Source of the DNA: Chromatocurvus sp964613795
GTDB taxonomy: Bacteria > Pseudomonadota > Gammaproteobacteria > Pseudomonadales > Halieaceae
Direction of reading: 5' to 3'
Assembly (NCBI GenBank): GCA_964613795.1
Contig: CAZTJR010000051.1
Coordinates: 1 to 16,739, forward strand
DNA length: 16,739 nucleotides
Part shown: positions 1 through 6,642 of the stretch, piece after piece
How the letters are laid out: the number at the start of each line of letters is the position of its first letter
Numbering within the stretch: the first letter of the stretch is position 1
Made by a program: the position numbers and the translations under genes
Notes under the pieces: generated by a model
Seen by the model: the letters and a program-made list of their open reading frames with translations, nothing else
The model's database searches: none
Told to the model about the DNA's origin: nothing

Positions 1-62
1 GCAATAATTCCAAATGATTCCGCCATGAGCTCCGCCTGCGCATCGGCCTGGGGCTCAGGCAT
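1..62. repeat. Left copy of 62-bp terminal direct repeat
   Basis: Bases 1-62 are identical, in the same orientation, to the last 62 bases of the window (16678-16739). The repeat lies inside the coding sequence of a DUF1640-type coiled-coil protein on the - strand. The match runs exactly to both window edges, as expected for a circular contig left with its assembly overlap, or for a contig bounded by two copies of the same gene segment. Confidence 0.95.
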
Positions 63-119
63 GCCGGACTGCCGCAGCCGACGGGCATACCTGAGCGAAT
101 CAAACGTTAATAACGCCAT
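1..119 (-). CDS. DUF1640-type coiled-coil protein, N-terminal part (runs off left edge)
   Basis: Reading the - strand from the ATG at 119-117 gives an open frame beginning MALLTFDSLRYARRLRQSG and continuing into MPEPQADAQAELMAESF before leaving the window. The pattern of an aromatic/FD segment, a tyrosine, a basic LRxxG stretch and an alanine/glutamine-rich helix is typical of the start of DUF1640 (CCDC90/MCUR1-related) proteins. A GGGAGGG ribosome-binding site lies about six bases upstream of the ATG. The frame is the same as that of the C-terminal part at 16332-16739. If the 62-bp ends are joined, the two parts form one uninterrupted 154-residue gene. The gene is divergent from the BioC-like gene across a 216-bp spacer. 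The alternative is that these are two separate gene copies. Confidence 0.8.
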   Translation of the reverse strand, partial: MALLTFDSLRYARRLRQSGMPEPQADAQAELMAESFGII

Positions 120-335
120 GATAGCCCTCCCAAGGAATCTGGCAAATGCCCGGGCGGGAAGGTCTTTTGTGGTCAATCTGCGCCGGTACGCCCTCTCACA
201 AAGCAGACACCGCACGTCACAGCCCTGGATTCCGCTCGTGGCTACATTGGGCGTTGCTTTTACGCTAAGATCGAGCGTTAACAAAGACCACGGGCAAGCA
301 TCCTGATCGCAACCAGAGCTCACTGAAGGTAGCGA
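120..335. other. Intergenic region between divergent genes
   Basis: This 216-bp stretch separates the DUF1640-type gene (- strand) from the + strand polysaccharide genes and should hold the promoters of both. I found no convincing sigma-70 hexamer pair. The only clear signals are the GGGAGGG ribosome-binding site next to 119 for the - strand gene and GAAGGT at 325-330 before the TTG at 336. No RNA gene or riboswitch was recognised. Confidence 0.45.
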
Positions 336-1220
336 TTGGGGCCCCCCGCGTTGCGGTACTCCCTGCGATCAACGTATAAAAAGGATACGCTGCCGCCCTT
401 GTCAAAAACCCACAGCAAACGCCTGGACCTTAATAAAGAAGCACTCGCGAGTCGCTTCGGCTCGCGCACGAACAGCTACGAGGCAGCAACCCCGGTCCAG
501 AGCCGCATGGGGCAGTCACTGCTCGACAGAATCCACCGCGAGACGGTGGCTGAAAATGTCCGGACGATCCTCGAGATCGGCTGCGGCACCGGGCGACTGA
601 CCAGAGAACTGAAAGCGCGCTTTCCCGACGCGGCAATATGCGCCATCGATATCTCACCGGCGATGATCCAACACGCCCGGCAGCAGGTCCCGGGGCCCGA
701 ATACCGTGTGGAAGACGCCGAAGGCTATCTGCAGGTGCATGGTCGACAGTTCGACCTGGTCGTCTCCAATGCCACGGTGCAATGGTTTGTTGATCTGGAC
801 AAAGGTATTAGGGGCATGGCCGCCGCACTTGCTCCAGGCGGCTTTCTCGCGCTCGGCACCTTCGGCGAGCGCACCTTCCATGAACTCGACGACGCATTCA
901 GGCGCGCCTATCACAGAAACGAACTCACCGCTCACAACCATGTGGTCCCAATGAAGTCCGCTGATGATCTGCGGCGGATTCTGCCGCAGGCGGAGGTGGT
1001 AGAGCGGGACACGCTCAGCTACTTCCCGGATGTACGAACGTTTCTGCAGTCCATCAGGGATGCGGGCGCAGTAAACTCGCAAACGGGTAGGAGAAGTATT
1101 CCACGGGCCGTGCTCAGGGACATGTCCCGCTACTACGAGGCACACCACACCCGGCCGGGCAGCAGCGATATTCAGGCCACGTATCACACCTGCCTGCTGT
1201 TTTTTCGCCGTCCCGACTAG
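336..1220 (+). CDS. BioC-like SAM-dependent methyltransferase
   Basis: The protein resembles BioC, which methylates the free carboxyl of malonyl-ACP to start biotin synthesis. Visible features, numbered from the TTG at 336, are the BioC-style N-terminus with an NK pair followed by an FG..TNSYE segment (about 33-49), SAM motif I ILEIGCGTGRLT (78-89), the acidic loop AIDISPAM (103-110), the VVSNATVQWF segment typical of BioC, and a C-terminal QATYHTCLLFFRR. The start is uncertain. TTG at 336 has GAAGGT five bases upstream. TTG at 399 gives a length closer to the family norm but its AAGGA is about 13 bases away. The first ATG (507) would cut off the conserved N-terminus. It is the first gene of the + strand array, 10 bp before the MBOAT gene, and no other biotin genes are nearby. 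It may be a displaced bioC, or a paralogue acting on another substrate of the locus. I leave the symbol blank for that reason. Confidence 0.85.
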   Translation: MGPPALRYSLRSTYKKDTLPPLSKTHSKRLDLNKEALASRFGSRTNSYEAATPVQSRMGQSLLDRIHRETVAENVRTILEIGCGTGRLTRELKARFPDAAICAIDISPAMIQHARQQVPGPEYRVEDAEGYLQVHGRQFDLVVSNATVQWFVDLDKGIRGMAAALAPGGFLALGTFGERTFHELDDAFRRAYHRNELTAHNHVVPMKSADDLRRILPQAEVVERDTLSYFPDVRTFLQSIRDAGAVNSQTGRRSIPRAVLRDMSRYYEAHHTRPGSSDIQATYHTCLLFFRRPD

Positions 1221-1230
1221 CGTCCAGGCG

Positions 1231-2748
1231 ATGCTATTCAACTCCTATTTTTTTCTGCTGGTGTTCCTGCCGCTGGTCATCGCGGGTTTCTATGGGCTGG
1301 GACGCGCATTCGGACAAACGGGTGGCCTGGTCTGGCTGATCGCAGCTTCGCTGGTGTTTTATGCAAGCTGGGAACTGTCTTACCTCTGGCTACTGCTGGC
1401 TTCAATGGCGTTCAATTACACGGCGGCAGCATGCATTCGCCAGATGCCAAGCTATAAAAAGCAGGTTGTCTGGATCGCCGTTCTGGCGAACGTCACGCTG
1501 CTGTTTTACTTCAAGCTCGTTATCGCCGTCTTCGCGGACAACGGTGCGGCGTTCAGCACAACCCACCATCTCCTGATCCCCCTGGGTATCTCGTTTATCA
1601 CCTTCCAGCAGATCGCCTTTCTGGTGGACACCTACAAGGGTCGCTTCAAGGCTTACGGCCCACTGGAATACGGTCTTTTCATTGTATTCTTTCCACAGCT
1701 GATCATGGGTCCCATTGTTCACTTCAGAGAGCTTTTGCCCCAGCTGCGAAGCGATCGGCTGCTGCGCTGGAGCGCTGATAACTTTTCCGTTGGACTGAGC
1801 ATTTTTATTGTCGGCCTGTTCAAGAAGGTGGTTCTGGCTGACAGCATTGCGCCATTCGTTGACGGCGTTTACGCCAGCGTCGCCGAGGGGCAGGCCATTG
1901 CATCGGTGGACGCCTGGACCGCTGCGCTGGGTTTCACGCTGCAGATTTACTTCGACTTTTCGGCCTACGCGGACATGGCGATCGGACTCGCGCGGATGCT
2001 CAATATCAATCTGCCACTGAATTTCGACGCCCCCTACCGCGCCGTGGATCGCTTTGATTACTGGCGCCGCTGGCATATTTCCTTTGGTGCCTTTATGCGC
2101 CAGTATGTTTTCTTTCCCCTGGCCCGGGCAAAACGCTTTCGCGTTGGGCAGGTCGGCGCGCTTGCCCTGACCACGCTTCTGTCGGGTTTCTGGCACGGCC
2201 TGGGTGCTACCTTTATTGTCTGGGGCGCCCTGCAGAGCCTGCTGATGCTGGGGGTTCACTATCGCGGCACGATTGCGCGGAAACTGGGACTAAATGCTCA
2301 ACACAGGCGCTTCCCCTGGCTCTCCATGCTGACAACGTTCCTGATCACCGTTCTGCTGGGGGTACTATTCCGGTCCAGCGACCTGCAGGTTGCCTTTGGC
2401 GTATATGAACAGATGATCACTGCAATCCAGACCGTCCTGAGCGGTAATTTCTCTGCGCTGTATCACGATGTTAATCGACAGCTTGACCACATGGCTCTGC
2501 TCAATCTGGCACTGATGATGCTGGTTGTCTGGGCAATGCCCAGCACCCATCGTCTGTTCGCCAATTACTGGACAGCGCTTGACCAGCGCACCGCCAGGCC
2601 AGAAAAAACTACTCCCGACCTACTGCCCCTTCTTTTAATTGGGCAATTTAGCCTTAATCGCGCGTGGGCGATGGTCGTCGCGGCGATGCTGTGCGGCGCC
2701 CTGATTTTCATGAGCGGCAGCAGTCGCTTTATCTACTACCAGTTCTGA
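1231..2748 (+). CDS. MBOAT family O-acyltransferase (AlgI/DltB-like)
   Basis: This 505-residue polytopic membrane protein matches membrane-bound O-acyltransferases that move acyl groups, usually acetyl, across the inner membrane for transfer to extracellular polysaccharides. It begins with the classic MLFNSYFFLLVFLPLV start and contains the family motifs YWRRWHISFGAFMRQY around His282 and GFWHG around His322, the invariant catalytic histidine. The PLGISFITFQQIAFLVD segment (about 117-133) is also typical. Length is normal for AlgI-like proteins. The gene starts 10 bp after the methyltransferase gene and ends two bases before the ATG of the SGNH-like gene. That pairing is common for MBOAT/SGNH acylation modules. 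It probably O-acylates the glycan made by this locus. The acyl donor and acceptor cannot be told from sequence. Confidence 0.95.
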   Translation: MLFNSYFFLLVFLPLVIAGFYGLGRAFGQTGGLVWLIAASLVFYASWELSYLWLLLASMAFNYTAAACIRQMPSYKKQVVWIAVLANVTLLFYFKLVIAVFADNGAAFSTTHHLLIPLGISFITFQQIAFLVDTYKGRFKAYGPLEYGLFIVFFPQLIMGPIVHFRELLPQLRSDRLLRWSADNFSVGLSIFIVGLFKKVVLADSIAPFVDGVYASVAEGQAIASVDAWTAALGFTLQIYFDFSAYADMAIGLARMLNINLPLNFDAPYRAVDRFDYWRRWHISFGAFMRQYVFFPLARAKRFRVGQVGALALTTLLSGFWHGLGATFIVWGALQSLLMLGVHYRGTIARKLGLNAQHRRFPWLSMLTTFLITVLLGVLFRSSDLQVAFGVYEQMITAIQTVLSGNFSALYHDVNRQLDHMALLNLALMMLVVWAMPSTHRLFANYWTALDQRTARPEKTTPDLLPLLLIGQFSLNRAWAMVVAAMLCGALIFMSGSSRFIYYQF

Positions 2749-2750
2749 TC

Positions 2751-3905
2751 ATGAACTCCTTTCTGCGCGTTTTTGCCGGATCTGTCGTCGCTATCTTCGT
2801 TGTCACCGCAGCGTTCAACTTTACACTTGACCCACTGGGGTATTTTCGTACCAGGGGCTGGCATGACGGGACCTTCGTTGGCGACAGGATGTGGGCAGAC
2901 GAGCGGCTGGCCTTTAATTTATCGATCGATAACTATCGACCTGACACGCTAATCGTGGGTACATCACGCGTCAGACAGGGCTTCGCCGTTGCTGATCAGG
3001 AGCTGCCGGCGCAAGCAGGAGAAACGCTCAGGCTCGGCGTAAGTGGCGCACGTTTCCAGGAACTGGACTACTACGTTCGCAGGCTTCTCTCCGGCAGCAC
3101 GCCAGGCAATCTGCTGATTGGGCTTGATCTCGGTCAGTTCCTGCGTAGCGAGCGGGAGCCTGCAGGAGGACACAAGCCCCGGACTGATGACGCCCAGGGG
3201 CTCTCGGCCCGAACGCTTCTGCCCGCGCTGTGGTCTCGAGGCGCCTTCAGAGCGTCTGTCGCGACGCTTTTCATAATGCACAGAATGAAGCTGGACGGCA
3301 GTGCGAATACCGGCATTATGCAAAGACGACTCGACGGCGTGGGACACCACCAGCTGACACGTAAAGTCGAGAGACAAATGCTAAAAAGACCACCCACGTA
3401 CAGCCCCACTGTGTATAACATGCAGATGGGGACATTGGACACTCTGTTGATGAGTGTCTGCCTTTCGCCAATCAACGTGAAGCTGTTCATATCCCCAATA
3501 CATATCCGACAACTTCTTCTGCTGCGGGAAACCGCCAATCGAGGCCTCTTCTCTGACTGGAAGATCGCGCTTGCTCATATGGTTGATACACATCGGACAC
3601 AGGGCTGCCGTGTGACGCTGACAGATTTTTCGGGAATTTCAGCGTATACGAGTGAACCCTTTCCCGCGCCAGGCGACACTCAGCAGCAAATGCAGTGGTA
3701 CTGGGAATCCAGCCACTACACCCCCAGAATGGGACGGATGATAATTGACCGATTGCTGGAGCAGAACGGAAGTGGCCATGACTTTGGTGCTGACCTTACC
3801 CCGGACAACATCGCAGGCTTTCTTGATCGCGAGCGCCACAAGCTCGACATGCTGATTCGCAACCAGCCCGCGCTGGTCAGGGAAATCAGCGAGCTGGCTC
3901 GCTGA
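2751..3905 (+). CDS. SGNH-hydrolase-like protein, MBOAT partner
   Basis: This 384-residue protein has one N-terminal membrane segment (about residues 5-24) followed by a periplasmic domain, like proteins encoded next to MBOAT acyltransferases (AlgJ/AlgX-like role). The GTSR motif at 70-73 supplies the candidate nucleophile Ser72, GVSGA at 96-100 resembles block II, and YWESSHY at 317-323 carries the candidate catalytic His322. The position three before the histidine is Glu319 rather than the usual Asp. The ATG at 2751 was chosen because it gives a clean signal-anchor start just two bases after the MBOAT stop. An upstream in-frame extension would run into the MBOAT gene. The likely role is receiving the acyl group from the MBOAT protein and transferring it to the polysaccharide, or removing it. 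This is inferred from context and weak motif matches. Confidence 0.75.
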   Translation: MNSFLRVFAGSVVAIFVVTAAFNFTLDPLGYFRTRGWHDGTFVGDRMWADERLAFNLSIDNYRPDTLIVGTSRVRQGFAVADQELPAQAGETLRLGVSGARFQELDYYVRRLLSGSTPGNLLIGLDLGQFLRSEREPAGGHKPRTDDAQGLSARTLLPALWSRGAFRASVATLFIMHRMKLDGSANTGIMQRRLDGVGHHQLTRKVERQMLKRPPTYSPTVYNMQMGTLDTLLMSVCLSPINVKLFISPIHIRQLLLLRETANRGLFSDWKIALAHMVDTHRTQGCRVTLTDFSGISAYTSEPFPAPGDTQQQMQWYWESSHYTPRMGRMIIDRLLEQNGSGHDFGADLTPDNIAGFLDRERHKLDMLIRNQPALVREISELAR

Positions 3906-3910
3906 AGTCT

Positions 3911-5194
3911 ATGCACCCCAATCCAATGCACCAGGCCCGCGGCACGGCCAATACCCGATGGACGTGGCTGTTTCTCATAATCGTTATCCAGATATTCACC
4001 GCCCTGCTGATGTGGACAATGCTGCCGCACTTGATGCCAGAAGACATCAGCGGACTGCCGGGATCAGAAGCGTCCCGGCTCGCAGGCAGCGAATTTACGA
4101 CCGTCGTTGCGGCGAGATCCAGGCAATCGGGCGATAGCGCCGTCGTTCTCGAGATGCAGCCTGCGCTGCGAAATGGCGTGCAGATCGGTGAGGCGGTCTT
4201 CCGGGCTGAGCCCAATTTACGGGCGGAAAATTTCAGTCAAGCGCAGCTGCACCTGGAGGGCTGGCGACCCGGGCAGAAACTGTTCCTTTTCTGGCGTTCG
4301 TCCACGGCGCCGGATCAGCAGCGATTCAGGGAACTGTTTCACGATAGAGAAGGCACCAGCTGGCACACACTCTTTGCCCGGGACGGTTGGGAGGGCGACA
4401 TTCTGGAACTGGCCATAGGCGTTTTCGGAGCGCCCGGGCCGCTGCCGCTGCAACTGCATGAGTTTACCTTTCACCCCACGAACCGGTCAGCCATACTAAA
4501 ACGGCTGCACTGGGACTGGAGCCGCTTCCAGCCCTGGTCATATGCCTCGCTCAACACCCAGGGAAGCGATAGATCTGACATCCTTGTAAAGCCGGCCACA
4601 GCCGCCGGATTGTGGGCAAGCTCGGCACTTCTTCTTACTGCTTTGTGCTACGCAACGCTGCGGCTACGGCGGCGTGCCACTCCCCGGTATGCGGCGATAG
4701 CCGGACTATCGGCGGTGATCATTCCCTGGCTGGCGCTGGATGCCGCCTGGCAAGGGCAACTGGAGCGTCAGCTGCAAGCAACGCAACAACGTTATGCTGG
4801 TCTGACACAGAGCGAAAAGCACCGGCGGGAAGACGATGCCAGCCTGCAGATCTATGCCGCGCGCCTGCGCGATATTCTGGCGCCCCTGCGCGGCAAGCGC
4901 CTGTTTCTCTTTAACGACGCCCATGAAGGCCACGCCTACCAGCGTCTGCGGATGCAGTTCCACCTTCTGCCGCTGAATACCTACAACTTCGGCAAGCAGC
5001 TGCTACCTCCAAAGGAGATGCATCCGGGAGACCATGTTCTGCTGCTGGCACCCGCTACCGCGATCTACTACCGCGCGGAACAGGAACGGCTGCAGGATAA
5101 AAACTATAGCTACCGGGCCACGCTGCTTGACGAACACTCCTACGGCCTGCTGCTGCGGATTGAAGCGGCAGCTACCGGCGGGAGGCAAAATTGA
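3911..5194 (+). CDS. Unrecognised membrane protein of polysaccharide locus
   Basis: I do not recognise a named family for this 427-residue protein. It has an N-terminal membrane segment (about 17-38) and a roughly 190-residue, probably periplasmic domain with a strand-rich pattern (LHLEGWRPGQKLFLFW at 113-128, then a WEGDILELAIG stretch at 160-170). Two further membrane segments follow (about 229-250 and 259-276), then a charged likely helical stretch (280-320) and a C-terminal soluble domain. It starts five bases after the SGNH-like gene, and its TGA overlaps the ATG of the next gene by one base (TGATG), indicating translational coupling. With three membrane spans the two soluble domains would face opposite sides. 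The coupling suggests it works with the downstream GT-C/Wzy-like protein. Any catalytic role is unknown. Confidence 0.8.
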   Translation: MHPNPMHQARGTANTRWTWLFLIIVIQIFTALLMWTMLPHLMPEDISGLPGSEASRLAGSEFTTVVAARSRQSGDSAVVLEMQPALRNGVQIGEAVFRAEPNLRAENFSQAQLHLEGWRPGQKLFLFWRSSTAPDQQRFRELFHDREGTSWHTLFARDGWEGDILELAIGVFGAPGPLPLQLHEFTFHPTNRSAILKRLHWDWSRFQPWSYASLNTQGSDRSDILVKPATAAGLWASSALLLTALCYATLRLRRRATPRYAAIAGLSAVIIPWLALDAAWQGQLERQLQATQQRYAGLTQSEKHRREDDASLQIYAARLRDILAPLRGKRLFLFNDAHEGHAYQRLRMQFHLLPLNTYNFGKQLLPPKEMHPGDHVLLLAPATAIYYRAEQERLQDKNYSYRATLLDEHSYGLLLRIEAAATGGRQN

Positions 5195-6642
5195 TGCCCC
5201 TGCTTGAGGGCGTGAATGTCATCGGCCTGACCCTTGCCGTCATGTTGCCCTGGATCGTCGGCACTGCCGCTACGCAGCTACTGCTGCGCACGGCACCAAT
5301 GACGCTGCTTCTGGGTTACGGCTACCCCATCGGCCAGCTGCTGGTAATGATGCTTATTCTTGTGTGGGACCGGATAGGCCTGCCGCTGACATGGGCGGGA
5401 CTCGTCAGCGCGCTCGCCCTGATCGGCGCCATGGCAATTGGTCTGATCGTCTGGCGGCGGAGGCATAGCAGTGGGACTGAGCCAGATCATTCGTCCTACG
5501 CAGCAACCGGCAAACGCGCCTGGCTCAACCGGGGAGATTTGATCTGGCTGTTACCGCTGCTGACATTCTGCTGGCTTCGGGGCGGCGTAATGGCTGAGGA
5601 GCTATTGCTGCGGCCACTATATGCATGGGATGCCTGGATGAACTGGGTGCCGCGGTCCATCGTGTGGTTTCAGCACGCCAGCCTGACGCCCTTCGCAACG
5701 CCGGATGTATGGCTGAACCACTCTTCAGACACAGAGCTGTACACCCTCGGCAACAGGGCCGCCAGCGACTACCCACCCGGCATTCCGCTGCTCCTGCTCT
5801 GGCATATGCTTGGCGCCGGCACGGCCGATCACACGCTTCTGTATATCCCGTGGCTACTGCTCCCTATCACCGCCGCGATGGTGCTCTGGGGGCATCTGCG
5901 CACTCAAGGGCTGGGGCGTCTTATCTGCGCCGTGGCGGTCTATGTGCTGCTAAGCATGCCGCTGCCGGCCACGCACACGGTATTACCGGGCTATGCCGAT
6001 CTGTGGCTTGGCATCGCGTTCGCGCTGGGGGCAATGTCGCTGGCGCATTGGCAGCATAGTGGCGAGTCCCGCTATGCGAGGTTAGCCATCGCCATGGCGC
6101 TTCTCTGCGCACTGCTGAAAAACCCTGGACTGGGGCTGGCGACACTGCTGCTTACTGGCACTCTCCTGATGGCCTGGCGCCCGCCTCTGCGCTGGGTAGC
6201 CGGATTGACGGTCGTCGGCCTTGCTATCTTGTTTATTGGATTACTTGCCGGCATGAACCCGGCTTGGGTCGCGCGCTTCGACGCCTTGCCAGCCATACCG
6301 CTCCCCGGCGCTTTGCCGGAGCTCCGGCTGCGCCTGAGGCCACTGCTTGTCCACCTCGGCGAGGCCATTTACGCCAGGCCCAACTGGCACCTGCTCGGTG
6401 TTCTTCTGCCGGCTTCACTCCTTGCCGGCCTGTTGCTGAGCGGTGTTCGGCGCATGTTCGACATCGCCCTGCTGCTGTTTGTGCTCGCGTTTTCACTATT
6501 GCTCTTCGTTTTTGGTTTCACCCAGTACGCCGAGAACCTTACGCAGGGTGTCACTTTCCATCGCGCCCTACTCTACCTGGCACCGCTTGCGGTGTTCCTT
6601 GCATTTGCACAATTGGTGCCTCTACTAAGGCGCCAGGCATGA
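5194..6642 (+). CDS. Polytopic membrane protein, GT-C/Wzy-like
   Basis: This 482-residue protein has roughly ten or more hydrophobic membrane segments and few charged loops. A soluble loop after about six segments' worth of sequence carries RPLYAWDAWMNWVPRSIVWF near residues 140-160, followed by a YPPGIPLLLLW motif. Tryptophan/aspartate-rich first loops, a YPP motif and a late arginine before the last helix (THR pattern in VTFHRALLYL) recall GT-C glycosyltransferases that use polyprenyl-phosphate sugars, and also Wzy polymerases. The ATG at 5194 was preferred over the TTG at 5191 because GGAGG lies eight bases upstream and the overlap with the previous stop is TGATG. Its stop overlaps the next ATG in ATGA. 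No other polymerase candidate exists in the window, so it may be the polymerase or a lipid-linked sugar transferase. This assignment is tentative. Confidence 0.8.
   Translation: MPLLEGVNVIGLTLAVMLPWIVGTAATQLLLRTAPMTLLLGYGYPIGQLLVMMLILVWDRIGLPLTWAGLVSALALIGAMAIGLIVWRRRHSSGTEPDHSSYAATGKRAWLNRGDLIWLLPLLTFCWLRGGVMAEELLLRPLYAWDAWMNWVPRSIVWFQHASLTPFATPDVWLNHSSDTELYTLGNRAASDYPPGIPLLLLWHMLGAGTADHTLLYIPWLLLPITAAMVLWGHLRTQGLGRLICAVAVYVLLSMPLPATHTVLPGYADLWLGIAFALGAMSLAHWQHSGESRYARLAIAMALLCALLKNPGLGLATLLLTGTLLMAWRPPLRWVAGLTVVGLAILFIGLLAGMNPAWVARFDALPAIPLPGALPELRLRLRPLLVHLGEAIYARPNWHLLGVLLPASLLAGLLLSGVRRMFDIALLLFVLAFSLLLFVFGFTQYAENLTQGVTFHRALLYLAPLAVFLAFAQLVPLLRRQA

Noticed and set aside
25..306. + strand open frame of 93 codons at the left edge
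   Set aside because: It is antisense to the DUF1640-type coding start and spacer and has no recognisable features.
351..380. Possible promoter TTGCGG with TATAAA at 18-bp spacing
   Set aside because: The -35 matches only three of six bases and it would lie inside the coding sequence if the TTG at 336 is the start. It remains a possibility only if translation begins at 399.
654..1241. - strand open frame of 195 codons opposite the BioC-like gene
   Set aside because: The SAM-binding motifs lie on the + strand, and the antisense product has no recognisable features.
1402..2259. Long - strand open frame of 285 codons opposite the MBOAT gene
   Set aside because: It shows no family pattern, and the + strand frame has clear catalytic motifs and operon spacing.
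6264..6638. Upstream in-frame extension of the initiating transferase
   Set aside because: It would overlap the polytopic protein gene by hundreds of bases, has a composition unlike the family, and the ATG at 6639 has the expected ATGA overlap.
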